Assembly: GCA_902729315.2 (NCBI GenBank)
Contig: LR746270.1
Coordinates: forward strand, 3,992,501 to 4,056,500
DNA: 64,000 nucleotides
Direction of reading: 5' to 3'
DNA from: Spirodela intermedia
Taxonomy: Eukaryota > Streptophyta > Magnoliopsida > Alismatales > Araceae
This document shows, piece by piece, positions 24,511-36,560 of the stretch; position 1 is the first letter of the stretch, and each line of letters begins with the position of its first letter. The notes beneath the pieces are model-generated. The model was not told where the DNA came from, did not search any database, and saw only the letters and a list, made by a program, of their open reading frames with translations. A program made the translations under genes and the position numbers.

Positions 24511-27303
24511 TCAGCTCTCCGCGCCCTCTGCAACGGTGGGCAACCGGCCGTCGCCGTTGCCGCCGCCGCCGCCGCCTCCGCCTCGGACGAAGTCGGGATC
24601 CAAGAACTTGGCCACGAAGGCCCACATCCTGTACACGTCCTCGAAGTTGGAGAGGAATCCGAGGGAAGCGGTGACGACGGCGACCCGGATCACGGCGTTC
24701 TTCCCGTCCTGCTGCTTCCCCTCCGCTATGGCCCGGATGTGGCTGAGGAAGCCGATCCCCAGGGAGATGCCGTCCCTCTCGGCCAGCCTCTGCACGACCT
24801 CCGGGTTGACCGGCGAGCCGTCACCGCCGTTCTTCACGTTGAATGCCACCGCGGGGCCCCTCTCGTATTTGATCTTGGGCCCGTAGATCTCAACCAGCGG
24901 GGCCCCGCCGGCGGCGCCGTCCCCGGGCAGCCGGAGCTGAAGCAGGGAAGTGACGAGCCAGTTGACGAGGTACCGAAGCCTAAGCGTGGTCTTGTTGAGG
25001 CCCATTATGTTCACATGGTCCAGATGCCTGCAGACGATCTCTGGGTCTCTTCTTCCGTCCCCCTCCTGCTCGCCGCTGTCGTAGCCGTCGCTGAGACCGC
25101 CGTCGTCGCCGGCGCCGGCGAGGAAGTCGGGCGCTTGAAGATCGCGGCTGTGGGTCTCCCTGTGGTTGCCGCTGTCGTCCATCGTGAAGGAGACCTTCTG
25201 GCCCATGCTCAGGGCCCCCTCCCCCTCCTCCACGCCGAAGAACCTGCCGCCGGCTAATATGGGGTTCTTCCCTTCCCTCCTCCCCAGCAGCCGAAACTCC
25301 CCCTCCGTCTCCCTCCTGATGGCGCTCTCCTTCGTAATGGCAGTGGCTTCCCTCTCCTCGCATATCTCCGCCGCCGTCCCGTTCTCGTAGCTCATCCGGG
25401 GCCTGGAACTCGGGGTGGCGCCACCTTCCTCCTGGATATCCGCCACCTCCTCTTCGGGGACCTCCTTCACCCGGTCAAGCTCCTGAGACACCGAAAGAAC
25501 GGCGGCATCGAAGGAGATGACATGCCCGTCGTAGAGCGGGCTCCTGGCGGTGGCCCTGGAGGGGATCTTCGGCGACAGCCCCCGGTGGCTCCGCCGGCCG
25601 CTCAGCCACGGCGGCGGCGGAGGGAGCGGAGAGGCGGAGCCGAGCGGTCTCCCCCGGGCCAGTTGCCCCGAGTAGTCTGAGCCGTAGGGGCTCTGCCCCA
25701 GATCGATCCAGAAGGAGTTGTCGGAAGACTCGTCCTCGCTGAAAACGGGGCTCTTCATCACGTCCCCCACGGAGACGCTCTCCGTCTCCTCGAAGATGGT
25801 GCTCGCCCCGTCCCTGTCGGAGCTGTTCTCAAGCTCCGCCATCTCGCTCTCGAACACGTCTCTCACCTGCGAGGAGGTGAACGCCCCGGAGAAGGCCGGC
25901 AGCTGTTGGGTGGCCCCTCCTCTGCGGGAGGCCTCCGGCATTTGCAGGGCTTCATCTCCGGCGCCGCCGGTGGCGGCGTCGCCGTCGAGCCCTTCCAGGC
26001 CGTCGAGCCCGTCCACAGAGTCGCTGAGATACTGGGGGAGCTCGGGGACAATGCGGACCATGCCGGTGCCGGTGCCGCCGTTCCTGTTCTTGAGGATTCC
26101 GATCGCCGACTTCTTGATGAGGAGGCAGCCGAAGCCGGTGGGGTCGTGGCCGAAGACCCGGTAAAAGGAGGTGACGATGAAGTCCGGCCGGAAGAGGGAG
26201 AGGCCCAGAGAATCCATGTCCTTGGGGCCCAGAGCTCCAGCGTCGAGCAGCACATGCCAGTGGTTCTGCTGGGCCAAGGCCATCCACTGGTACGAATACT
26301 TGGTTCCCGTAACCCTAGACTGCACGGGGAAGACGAAGAGCCCGGCGGCGGAGCCCTTCTTCCTCCTCCCTCTCCTGTTCTTGCTGGAGGAGATTTTCTT
26401 CCTGAGCTCCGCCCCGCAGAGCTTCATGGTGGGCCACCGGAACCAGGCGCTGTATACCTTGGCCCCCTTCTCCCTCGCCGACTGAGCCATCCAATTGACG
26501 GACTGGGACTCGTAATCGAACATGGTCAGCAACCTCTTGTTGCTCTGGAACGGGTAGCACTCGGCGAGGAGCTTGAAGGCGGAGCCCCGGCTGACGGTGA
26601 AGACCAGGCCGTACTCGTTCTCCGGGATGTTGAGGTAGTCCATTATCCGAGCTTTGATGTCGTGTTCGGCGGTCCCGGGCTCGGCGCCGCCGTAGAGGAC
26701 GTGGTTGCTGAGGTTGACGGAGATCTCCGAGAGGGAGAAGGCGCAGGACTCCCAGAGCTGGAGGCTCTGGAGGAAGGAGAAGAGCCCGAAGCCGCAGTAG
26801 TCCAGGCAGACCCTGGGGCCGCCGTCGTCGTCGATGTGGGAGTACTCTGCGGATCTGAGGCGGTCGATCCTCTCCGTGGACTGGTACTTGGGGTACATGG
26901 TGAGGAATTTGGAGAGGGCCTCCTGGAGGTCGGGAAGGGAGTCCCCGGTCTGGAAAGTGCGCTCGGCGGCGGCGGCGGTGGCGCGGAGGAACTCCCGCTG
27001 GGCTTCCAGCCGGGCCAGCGACCGGGAGCGGCTGAACGAGGCGGCAGAGGCGGCGGCTCCCGAGCTTTGATGGGAAGGAGGGTTGTTCTCCAGGTCGTCC
27101 ATGTCCTGGGTCTTGGAGAGGGAGCCGTCCTCGGAGGCCTGCTCGAGGGCCTCCCGGAGCCTGCTCTCCTGGATCCGCCGGAGGACCAGGTTGGGCTTCC
27201 GCCCGCCATCGTCGGAGAGGTCCGAGGGATCCCGCCGCCGGTCCTTCTTGTCCAGGATCATGGCGGCGCACTGTGATATCGGCTTCCATAGTGACAGCCG
27301 CAT
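24511..27303 (-). CDS. MOCOS-like PLP-transferase superfamily protein, intronless
   Basis: A single-exon gene of 930 codons. It belongs to the plant family usually annotated as 'PLP-dependent transferase superfamily / molybdenum cofactor sulfurase-like' (the Arabidopsis At5g66950, At2g23520, At4g37100 group). Seen in the sequence: the family start [14 protein letters not shown], a disordered Ser/Ala-rich stretch, then an aminotransferase-V-like core at about residues 110-420 with [33 protein letters not shown] and [18 protein letters not shown] long variable linker follows, then a conserved C-terminal region (about 790-900) and a Gly run near the end. In true MOCOS enzymes the residue before the 'FG' motif is the PLP lysine (SFYK); here it is Arg382, so classical PLP chemistry is doubtful. 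The frame is open for 85 more codons upstream, but the family starts at this Met. True function in this family is not established. Confidence 0.92.
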   Translation of the reverse strand: MRLSLWKPISQCAAMILDKKDRRRDPSDLSDDGGRKPNLVLRRIQESRLREALEQASEDGSLSKTQDMDDLENNPPSHQSSGAAASAASFSRSRSLARLEAQREFLRATAAAAERTFQTGDSLPDLQEALSKFLTMYPKYQSTERIDRLRSAEYSHIDDDGGPRVCLDYCGFGLFSFLQSLQLWESCAFSLSEISVNLSNHVLYGGAEPGTAEHDIKARIMDYLNIPENEYGLVFTVSRGSAFKLLAECYPFQSNKRLLTMFDYESQSVNWMAQSAREKGAKVYSAWFRWPTMKLCGAELRKKISSSKNRRGRRKKGSAAGLFVFPVQSRVTGTKYSYQWMALAQQNHWHVLLDAGALGPKDMDSLGLSLFRPDFIVTSFYRVFGHDPTGFGCLLIKKSAIGILKNRNGGTGTGMVRIVPELPQYLSDSVDGLDGLEGLDGDAATGGAGDEALQMPEASRRGGATQQLPAFSGAFTSSQVRDVFESEMAELENSSDRDGASTIFEETESVSVGDVMKSPVFSEDESSDNSFWIDLGQSPYGSDYSGQLARGRPLGSASPLPPPPPWLSGRRSHRGLSPKIPSRATARSPLYDGHVISFDAAVLSVSQELDRVKEVPEEEVADIQEEGGATPSSRPRMSYENGTAAEICEEREATAITKESAIRRETEGEFRLLGRREGKNPILAGGRFFGVEEGEGALSMGQKVSFTMDDSGNHRETHSRDLQAPDFLAGAGDDGGLSDGYDSGEQEGDGRRDPEIVCRHLDHVNIMGLNKTTLRLRYLVNWLVTSLLQLRLPGDGAAGGAPLVEIYGPKIKYERGPAVAFNVKNGGDGSPVNPEVVQRLAERDGISLGIGFLSHIRAIAEGKQQDGKNAVIRVAVVTASLGFLSNFEDVYRMWAFVAKFLDPDFVRGGGGGGGGNGDGRLPTVAEGAES

Positions 27304-29056
27304 GTAGCCCGGATCAGATCCCCTTCCCCTTCCACCTTCTTTCCAGCAAGGAAGAACCCACCGAGGAAGGAAGAGGAAAAAAACAGGAAGAAAGGAAGGA
27401 AGCCGCCCTAGAAAGCCATGGGAGGTGGTCGGCCCTCTCCTGGATGGATGGATGGATGGATGGATGGATCCTCGATCCCCTTCCTCCTCCCTCCTCAGGG
27501 TCAGAACCCCAAATTCACACCCCCCCTCCGCGACCCACCGGAAGAAGGCATCCCCCAAACCCTAGACCAGGACCACCACCGCACTTTGTCCGTTCACAAC
27601 CCCATTTGCAGAGCCACAGACGGTAACCCAGGGTGAGCCTCTTCCCTCCACCCAGCAGCACTCCTACCCGCCCTCTCTCTCTCTCTATATCGCTTACTAG
27701 TCTCTCTCTCTCTCTCTCACTCTAGTTTCTCTCTCTTCTGTGAGAGACTGTAGCACATTTAAAGCGGTCCACCCTCCGCCCCATCATCGCCATTACCTCC
27801 TCAGGTTTCGGTCCGGCCCCCGGACATGCCCGCATTGATTATTTCCCACCACCTCTGTCGCCCCCCGCGCCCCACATTTATCATTATTTATTCTTCTCCA
27901 CCACCGATGAAAATACGACTTTTACCGAGGGCCTATCCCGTAAAAAAGCCACCCGCGTCAACGAGCCGGGCCCCGAAACGGGCCCCACGCCCGATCCGCA
28001 TAAGGCCCGGCCGTCAGTCACAGGCTCCACCAGCCGTCTTTCGGCCCGGATAAAGCCCAACTATGAAACTCAGCCCGGGCCCGCGGAGATCCCTCTATAA
28101 GAATTGGCCTCACTGAAGTCTAGACAAGGACTTCCAACCACCGCCCCCCTTGCCGTTGACCTTCCGATTTAATACTCGATATTTTTTCTAAATCAAGCCG
28201 CCCCCCCCCCCAATAAAGAAACCCCTCCCGTCGCAGTTAAACCCAACCCGAATAGTAAAGTCAACGGCAGGGATTATGTGGGCGGCAAGAGATCCCCCTA
28301 ACCTGTGGCATTCGTCATTGCCCATACCTAACAAGATATGCGACAACTATTTTATTTTATTTTTGCATTTTTTAATTACTCGGTAATAATCAATAGTTTT
28401 TTCGAAGAATTAATATTTATTGATGTATTTATCTTCTCTCTGGGGTCGATTTATATTTAATCTGAATTAAATGGGATTATAGCGCTCTTACTCTCACGTG
28501 ATTAAATCTCAGTGAGGCGATGAGAGAATGTGGTCAATTATTCTTCGTTGACTTCTCTACAATTTTTCAAGTAAATAAAAAAATTGAGGAAAATATCGCG
28601 GGCGAATCGTCTGGGATCCATCATTTTTCTGATAGGTCCTCATCATCTCTGGCATTTGGGACGAGACGATTCGGATTACGTGGCGTGCGCACCGAGGGCA
28701 GTCGGTAATGGGCCTTTAATTTGTATTAATGGGCCTATATGAAATCCCGTGCCCCACTAGACGGGGCGGCTGGGATCACCGAAACAGATTCCTCCTGTGA
28801 AACTTTTGTGTTCAGACCCTATAAAATATGACAATTGTGGAGAAGCCGCCTCTATAACTTGTCTTGATTTCATACCCCCAACTCGAGCCGGGAGGGGGGG
28901 GACCACCTCTTGAGACAGTTTGGACTGGATAAGGAAGGTCAGAGCCTGCTGATTGTCGGAAGGAAGATGAGGCGGGAGGGCAGCCAGTCAGCGCCGAGCC
29001 CATTTTCGCAAACCCTAGAAGATGAGTCAACGCGTGGGAAGGTCCATTCAGGTCAG
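27304..29056. promoter_or_regulatory. Upstream region of MOCOS-like gene and 3' flank of transporter
   Basis: No gene seen. The likely MOCOS-like 5' leader and promoter contain a GGAT tetranucleotide run (~27,440-27,470), a telo-box AAACCCTA (~27,559) and CT-rich patches at 27,675-27,735. A CACGTG-type core (CTCACGTGAT) lies at ~28,494 and a C11 homopolymer near 28,200. The right end (28,860-29,056) should be the transporter's 3' untranslated region. Confidence 0.5.
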
Positions 29057-31024
29057 TTAGATGGGCTTGAAGAATCGGAATCGGAGGCCAGAGTTGACCA
29101 AGCTCCAGAGGCCGGCGGCGGAGAAGGCGAGGCTGAAGGCGATGCCGAGGAGGCCGAGGGCCCAGTGGAGGTACCAGCTGAGGCCGAAGCGAGGGGGCTT
29201 CTTGAGGAGAGCCCACATGAAGCAGGGGTAGGCGAAGGTGACGGGGAGGGTGAGGCCGCCGAGGAGGCCGGCGAGGCCAGAGAGGAAGGGCATGGCGGCG
29301 CCGGCGAGGAGGGAGACGAAGCCGTAGAAGACACGGAAGCCGGAGCGGACCCAGACGGAGCACGGGCGTCGGGTGCGGCCGGTGACGGCGGCCTCGAAAC
29401 TGTCGAAGACGGGCATGGAGTAGATCTGGAAGCTGCTCAAGCAGCTCAGCACCACCAGCAGGAGCGTCGCGGCCAGCAACCCCCTCGCCACCTCCCGCCC
29501 GTGGAACGCGTACAGCGCGCTCAGCATCCCCCCCGCCGGCATCTGCATTGCAAAACGATTATCAATAAGGCAAAGAAAATCGGAAGAAGAAGAAGAAGAA
29601 GAAGATGGTGCTTGTTCTCTCACGAGGTTGCCGTAGGCCCAGAAGCCGCCGAGGGCAACGGGGAACACGCACATGGCGATGAGGACATACGCCACCTTGA
29701 CTCCCCTCCACATTGGCTCGTGGGCCGGGTGCTTGAACGTCGACGGCATGGTCGCCTGCGGAGGAGGAAGACGACGACGAAGTTCAGAGCCCACCCAATG
29801 CAGGTCGGAGAAGGAAGAGGAACGCATGTGCCTGTGCCTGTGCCTGTGTGCAGCGCGTTACCTGGATCTCGAGGGCGAGGTTGTGGCCGCGGAAGGCGAA
29901 GGCGATGATGCCGAGAGCGTTGAGCACGGAGAGAGCGGAGGGGCGGAGGGGGCAGTAGGAGACGGATGGGGGACGCGGGTGGGAGACGGAGAGGACCCAG
30001 GACATGGTGGTGAAGGTGATGGCGGTGATGGCGCCGACGAGAGAGAGCCCGGCGATGGAGTTGAGGTTGGGGAGCTGGGAGAGGACGATGCACAGGGAGG
30101 TGAAGACCAGGTACCACTCCACGGTGGTGAGGGGATCGGAGGTGCAGGAGGGGCCGCAGACCGTCCGGAAGAAGAGCTTCATGGTCTCCCCTCCGACTAG
30201 AATTAGCGCCGTCGCGGTACCGGCCGAGAGGTACACCGTCGGGAACAGGGCCAGCCACAACCCTAATCTCTCCCCTGGGAGGACGAGGGGGAATAATTAG
30301 GGTTTTAGTCTGAATTCAATGATTTGCAGGGGGAGAGGAGTTGCTGGGTCTTTTACCGAAGGCCGCCTGGGCGAGCTCCACATATCTGTTGTACCTCTTC
30401 CCGGGGACGGCCTCGTGGAGTCTCACCAGGATCCAGAGGGTGTAGAGCTGCCAGAAATAGGCTATGGTCAAGCAGACGACACCCCACGCCCTGCCATCCA
30501 AAAGCCCAGTGAGAGATAGAGTCATGAGCGGCTCCACGCTGAGAGGGAGAGAACAGGAGGAGGAGGGTTAGGATTAGAGTTAGGGTTTTGCACCATCCGA
30601 GGAAGGAGAAGGCGACGGGGAGGAGGAGGGCCTGGAAGCCGATGCCGGCGGTGAGGTTGTGGAAGGCGGCGTAGTGGGCGTTGCCGCTGCGGGACTCGGT
30701 GATGGGGAGCCACGTGTCCTGCGGGTTGAGCTTGGTGAGATGGCCGACCTCCTCCAGGTACCCCCTCAGATTCACCATCACCCTCTTGACCGGCGTCGCC
30801 GACGACGGGCTCAGATACCGCGGCGTTATCGTCAGCGATCCCCCTCCCGTCGGCGTCCACGACTTGGAGTTATTCTGCGACCCTCCTCCTCCTCCTCCGC
30901 CGCCGCCGCCACCGCCGCCGCCGCCGATCAATGCGGGCTCGCCGGAGAAGGGGATCGCCATCTCCGGCGTCACCGCCATCGAGACCAGCTCCGCCTCTGC
31001 CGCCCCCATCACCCTATCCTCCAT
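29057..31024 (-). CDS. LHT8: LHT8-like amino-acid transporter (AAAP family)
   Basis: An integral membrane permease of the amino acid/auxin permease family, expected to import amino acids with protons at the plasma membrane. Five exons on the minus strand, all with GT-AG borders and closing phases: 30,594-31,024; 30,357-30,490; 29,862-30,274; 29,624-29,755; 29,057-29,542 (531 residues). The N-terminal tail carries a run of 15 Gly and the NPQDTWLPIT box that precedes the first membrane segment. Then come GIGFQALLLPVAFSFLGW, WQLYTLWILVRLHE, GKRYNRYVELAQAAFG, PTVYLSAGTATALIL, GGETMKLFF and AFAFRGHNLALEIQ, all typical of the LHT8/ANT1-like branch. About ten hydrophobic segments are visible. The length suits LHT8-type proteins (~520). 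An in-frame Met five codons in is an alternative start. It is transcribed divergently from the peptidase gene. Confidence 0.9.
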
Positions 31025-31619
31025 CTCTCCCCCTTCTCACCTTCTTCCTCAAGCAATCGCAGAAGAGGTAAAGAAGGAGAGTGCGGGGAGCAGAGTTCTG
31101 AGATGACAGAGGAAAGACAGAGAGAGAGGGTCTTATCAGTCATTCACTCTCTCTCTCTCTCTCCACCTCCCCGTGCGGGGTTTAATAATGAATGCCTCTG
31201 AGTTCGTGAAGGTTGACGAGGGTGAGCTCTCCGGCAAGCTCGAGATTCGGAAGATGGCCGGACGGCGAGAACGCGCCGCCGGCCGTCGGTTTCTCCGTGT
31301 CCGGCGTGGGTCGGCCGGCTCCCAGATTCCCGCCGCGGTGGGCCCAGCGCGCCCCACCATCACCCAGAACCCCCGCCCGGACGAGTCAAGTTTCAGTCGG
31401 AAAGTTCGCATCTTTCTCTTCTTCTTTCTTTTTTTTACGGGCGACGACAGGCTTGCAAGTGGAGGGAGACCAGCTCTACTGGTCGCAGCAACAAAAAAAT
31501 CTTGTTGCACCGCTAAAATCTGTGATTTGAAACTATACGGAGGGTCTTTCTGTAAAACGCCAGGCTGACGTGTCGCCTGGAAATTATCTATTTTTCGTAT
31601 AAAGAAATGCGGGAAATGG

Positions 31620-31627
31620 TGACGTCA
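31620..31627. promoter_or_regulatory. TGACGTCA palindrome (bZIP-type site)
   Basis: A perfect 8 bp palindrome with the ACGT core bound by plant bZIP factors (C-box/CRE type). It is located between two divergent genes; function is inferred only from the motif. Confidence 0.5.
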
Positions 31628-32034
31628 AAACAAAAGTTGGTATGGGATTTTTTCCCTATTATTTGATTATGAAAAACAATTTTCTAATTTTTTTCTCATT
31701 GACACGTCCTCCTGTCCGACGACTTTAGGACAGCGGCTTAGCTGGGCTGACAACACAGTAGGCTCCACCGACCCATTCAACTGGATGGCAGCTCTAAGAT
31801 CCGGTCAACTGCTCCAGCACCCGTTGCTACGTCCCGATTCGTTTCCACACGTACGTGATGACGTTACACTCGCAACCCATAAGCGAAACGGGCAAGAAAG
31901 TCGGATAATTGATAATATAGTCCAAATTTGATTACCATTTAAAAAAGAACCTACCTTTCTCATAATAATGTGCTTCTATGATCCTATAAGCCCATGCCCA
32001 GGCTCATGCGATTCCAGGCCCGCCCCAATCGCCC

Positions 32035-32037
<3 letters not shown>

Positions 32038-32078
<41 letters not shown>
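32038..32078. repeat. (GA)n microsatellite
   Basis: About 20 uninterrupted AG dinucleotides between the divergent transporter and peptidase genes. Confidence 0.95.
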
Positions 32079-32979
32079 CTGCGCAGTGTTTTCGGGCCGG
32101 ATGCAAACGAGGCCCGAAATATATTACCACAAAGGCAGAAGTCAGTAGCTACCAGTAGCAAGATCCGACTTTGCCTCGCGGGTTTCTGATCGTGGACCGC
32201 GTGCTGTAAATGGCAAGCTTTCAAAGGAAGCTACTCGGAAGGAGGTCAGACGCATGGAGTCAACACTATTGGTCAATTACGCTTTAGATATGGCCCTCTG
32301 ACCAACGGTATTTATGGACGTGGCCCTCAACGAAACCCGCAGGTCGTCTCGGAGAAGACCATTTTGCCCCTTAGAGGAGGAGTTTTCTGACCGTCCGATG
32401 GGATCCCGGGTGCGGAAGGACGATGATCGTACGCCGTACAGGAGATCGTGATGGTGGCCCTCCCGAAATCGTCCTCTGTCGGCCTCACCAAAGACCTCTC
32501 TTTCTACACGGCAGTGGATTCAGAAGGGCATGATACCATAAATATCCACTCAAATGAGGGCTCATCGGTCAATTGGTCATTTCTCCGCGTCCATATTAAC
32601 TTTTCCCGATCTCTTGGTTCCCTTTCTTCCTCGTCGCCCTCTCTCTCTCTTCTGCCGCTGCTTCTGCTTCCTCTCTTCGGCTTCTCCGGCGAGGGAGAAG
32701 CAAGGGGAAGAGGAAGATCTCGGTGGAGGAGGATCCTCTCTCCGCCTGCGTGTCACTGGTTTGCCGTCGATCATCTCCACGTGCCTGTTTCTACGGCGAT
32801 TTCTCATCTTCTGAGGCCGAAAAGCTCACCCGATTCCCCCATCCAGTAGCCGATTCAAGCTCATAGTCGGGCGCCATGTCTTCCCAGTGATCAGCGGCCG
32901 CGATTGGTTTTCCTGTAGCGAGCTCCTCTCCGGTCTACCGCTGCTTCACATCGTCCGCGGCTTCACGGAGGTTGCGACC

Positions 32980-35056
32980 ATGGCGATTAGGGTAACTATT
33001 TCCCTCTCCGGATATGTGGCGCAGAGCATCGCCTCCTCGGCATCGATCCGTTGCGGCGCTAATTGCCGGCTGTTCCAAGAGTCCGCTGGAAAGTCTTCTC
33101 GGGTATTCCTGTCTGCGCCTGCCTCCCACAGCGCCGACGCTTCCGTTTTCGATGATTCTTTTAGAAGGGATCGCCTGTCTTCTGCCTCCGAATTCGGGGA
33201 TCGGGGATCTGGTAACCGTAAACGTCCCTGCGGTTTGGGGCGATCTGCAGCTTCTTGGTCGTCTCCTCGTGTGACCTCCTCCTGGGCCAGTGACAGTCGG
33301 TGTAGGCCTCCTCGGGTTGCCTCCAAGCCGGGGGACCCAAATCCTAAGGCGCATATATCGTCCCGTAGCCACAGCTCCGTCTCCACAGGTCACACTAAGA
33401 ATTCCACCGGGGGACACCTAAAACCGTCTCTCTCGGTTGGAATTATCTCTGTGATCTCAGCATCCGGAGGTGCCAGACACGGTGCCGGCGCTCTGGGTGT
33501 CTCCTCCGCTCCAATCCTGGGACTGAAGCGCACCTCTCTGCTCTCCTTCGTGAACGGGTCGAAGTGGCTCCCCTGCAGCGAGTTTTTCCAAGGATCTGTG
33601 AAGAGTGTGGTCGCCGACAAGGCGGGCAAGGCCGTCGCGGTTTCTTCTGGCGAGAACGACGGCGATTGGGAGGCATCCGCTTCCTCTTCATCCAGCAGCT
33701 CCGCCTCAAACGAGAACATGATCTACTTTACTGAGAAACCCTACGAGAAGGGCGGCTGGCTCAATCGGTGGATCGATTCACGCTCGCCGGAGACGAAGAC
33801 TGTCTTTGCAGCTCTGGCAGTTCCACTGCTGTACGGTTCGCGCCTGGCAGAACCGCGAGCCATCCCCTCGAAGTCCATGTATCCGACGTTCGATGTCGGG
33901 GACAGAATCCTGGCTGAGAAGGTAAAACATCCCCTTCGCCGACGAATCCTCTGATCCCTTGATTTCACCACCCTCCCCCTCTGTTCTATTCAGCAGTGAT
34001 CGTTGAATTCCTTGTGCTTTCCCCTCGCTGTGTGCTAGTCTCCCTCTTGGATGCATCCATGATCGCAAGCTTTCATCCGCTCACATCTCGTTTGGCTGAA
34101 ATTCTCACATGAAGTTACAGCCCCCGATGCAATTCCTCATCATATAATTTTTATAATTATTATTATTCCCTTTGCACTTGTTTCCAATCGCATGATCTTC
34201 CACGAAAGAAGCCCGCTTTTCTTTAACTCCCTGAAGAATCCCTCTCTCTCAATCCTCGGTGCTGCAGGTTTCCTATCTCTTCAAGAGCCCAGAAGTAACA
34301 GACATCGTCATCTTCAAAGCTCCTCCCGTTCTCCAGGTAGGCGCTGCTGTGAGATCGAGGGGTTTCATCTCGATGGTTTAACGATCGATCATCGCAAGGG
34401 TTTCATCTCTCACCCGTTCCCTTCCCTTTTGGCAGGCGATCGGCTACAAATCCGGGGACGTCTTCATCAAGAGGGTGGTGGCCAAGTCTGGAGACTGCGT
34501 CGAGGTTCGGCTGCTTCCACAATCTCTGAATCTCTGCCCCCCCTTCACTCTTTCTCACCTTCTTGGCTTGTGCTGGCCAGGTCCGCGACGGAAAGCTCTA
34601 TGTGAACGGCATCCCTCAGGACGAGGACTTCATTCTGGAGCCCCTCGCCTACGAAATGGATCCAGTGGTACCTCCTCCTCCTCCTCATCATCATCATCGT
34701 CCTCCTCCTTGATCTGCTCGGCCAGCAGATTAGAGCGGCGCGGAGTACCCTGACATCTCTGTGCCCTGCTCCTCCCCCTGCAGCTGGTTCCGGAAGGTTA
34801 TGTGTTCGTCATGGGGGACAACCGGAACAACAGCTTCGACTCCCACAACTGGTACGTATGCTCTTCGTGCCCCATGAATTAAAACCCTCGAGGAACAACT
34901 GGGTCGTCACTCAACAACCCCCGCCCCCTTCATTCTCGTTTCTCTCGCAGGGGCCCTCTCCCCGTGAAGAACATCGTCGGAAGGTCTGTGCTGCGGTACT
35001 GGCCACCGGCGAAGATCTCCGGTACCTCTCAGAGTGCGGCGCTGGGCTTCTCCTGA
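32980..35056 (+). CDS. TPP: Thylakoidal processing peptidase (type I signal peptidase)
   Basis: A chloroplast membrane serine protease that removes thylakoid-transfer signals from lumenal proteins. Six exons: 32,980-33,921; 34,268-34,336; 34,436-34,504; 34,581-34,667; 34,784-34,851; 34,951-35,056 (446 residues; all phases close). The start [18 protein letters not shown] matches the plant TPP family. A long Ser-rich transit and stromal region (~270 residues) precedes a membrane segment ([15 protein letters not shown]). Signal peptidase boxes follow: [15 protein letters not shown] with catalytic Ser299, the [10 protein letters not shown] box with catalytic Lys349, and [17 protein letters not shown] near the end. 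Ser and Lys match the general Ser/Lys dyad of the family. The protein is longer than Arabidopsis TPP1/TPP2 because of its variable N-terminal region. Its 3' end converges on ATG101. Confidence 0.93.
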
Positions 35057-35800
35057 CACGGCGGCGCCGCCGCGGCCGACGCCCTCCCTCACAGACCCCT
35101 CTCCTCTCCTCTCCTCTCCGCTGGAGGTTGCTGTACATAAAGCCCGGCCTTGACGGCCTCCCGACGCCCCGCGGGGAGGCCCCCGCGGAGCCCGATTGTG
35201 CTCTGGTTCTATTTCCTTTTCTCGCTGCTGATGGCGATGGCTGTTGCATTGCATCCCTCCGAAGACGAACCAAACTTGTTGTGAATCCTCCCCTCCCTTC
35301 TCCGGTGTCTTCAACAACCCTCTCTCTCTCTCCTCTCGGTATGCTGCCCCGCGGCGCACCTTACTCCGCTCTGGCCGGTCCGACTCTGTTTTCTACGGAA
35401 GGAAGGGTCCACCGGGGCAGAGAGAGGTGTAGCTGGCGTTCGAGTCTTGTCATCTTTCTTCTCGGTCAAACTAAATGAGAGAAACAGATTCTCGATCCCC
35501 GATTCGTCCGATCTCTCTCTCTCTCTCTCTCTCTCTCAAGGACGAATAGATATCCACGAAACCAGCAGAGGCATCAGCGTAAAGACCTCAACTTATATGT
35601 ACTACCCAGATGAGACGAGGTGGACCGTCTCTGCATGCAACAAGTAGGCTTCTTGCACCCACAAACAGGTCTCGCATCAGGGATGGTTACTGATGATGAA
35701 AGAGAGAGAAAGAGAGAGCTCCACTCGTCATTCCCAACCGTATGAATGTATGTATGTCTGTATGTATGTATGTATACCTAGCCTTGGAGGAGACGAGCGA
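35057..35800. other. Convergent 3' flanks of the peptidase gene and ATG101
   Basis: No gene seen. Contains a (CT)n run (35,512-35,537) and a TATG tetranucleotide run (~35,742-35,776). The latter is immediately past the ATG101 stop and may lie in its 3' untranslated region. Confidence 0.5.
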
Positions 35801-36520
35801 TCAGCTGAGCATGGAGGGATGGCCAGACCTGAGTAGCCTCTTGATCATGTCCACGCCGAAGGACGACGATGTGTCGGAGCGGCTGCCCAGTCACATCCCA
35901 GAGACGAAGATCAGCACTCGACAACGGAAAATGCGCCGCAATAATCGAATAAAAATAAATAAATAAAAATGAAATCACAGTGTTTTCACAGAGCAGCGAT
36001 CGTCGTCGTCGTCGTAGTAGCAGTGAGGGTGAGGGCGTCCGAACCTGGGGATCGTGATCTCATAAGGGAAAGAGACGCCCTCGAGGTTGGGCACCGGAGG
36101 GATGTGATCCTTCTTCTCGTCGACGAATCTTACGATCTGAAACAAGACCTCCCGGAGAGACGACTCCAGCGCAGCGATAGAGGAGCCGGGTTCTACACGA
36201 TGGGCTTCTTCTTCTGCGGGTAAAGAGGGGCTTGAGAGGGGGAGATCCTGAGGGGATGGGACTCTTAGGGAAACGGTAAGTACCTCCCTGAGGTTGACTG
36301 GTTTTTGGAGTCGGCTGCCCTCCACGTGGCTTGGGGCGGGAGACGTTGACATTTATGTACCATTGCTCCCAGTAGAGGCGCTCCACCTTGTCAGTGAACC
36401 ACGACGCCTGTTTGTTCTTCACCTCATAGAAGGACAAAAGCACCTGCGCAAGCGCAATTGAAACATGAATCCATAATGGTCTACCACAGAAGATATATTA
36501 TTTCACATCATACATTTCTC

Positions 36521-36560
<40 letters not shown>

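Larger units (their letters stand above)
31025..32979. promoter_or_regulatory. Shared divergent promoter region (transporter / peptidase)
   Basis: About 1.95 kb separates the two divergent start codons. A CT run (31,145-31,162) sits in the probable transporter leader. A palindromic TGACGTCA (31,620-31,627), the bZIP C-box/CRE-like core, occurs near the centre. CACGTACGTGATGACGTTA (~31,847) holds further ACGT cores. A (GA)n run lies at 32,038-32,078. Near the peptidase start the sequence becomes CT-rich, as expected for a leader. Open frames here (for example 32,448-32,849) show no family. Confidence 0.5.

Noticed and set aside
24445-25257. 270-codon plus-strand frame
   Set aside because: Antisense shadow of the MOCOS-like C-terminal region.
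25906-27276. 456-codon plus-strand open frame antisense to the MOCOS-like gene
   Set aside because: Mirror frame caused by very GC-rich codons; composition is Gly/Ala/Glu-rich without domains, and the minus strand has a clear conserved protein.
28910-29908. 332-codon plus-strand frame
   Set aside because: Antisense shadow over transporter exons 4-5; Glu/Gly/Ala-rich with no domain.
32448-32849. 133-codon plus-strand frame upstream of the peptidase
   Set aside because: Lies in the promoter/leader; low-complexity Ser/Leu stretch, no relatives, not in frame with the peptidase start.
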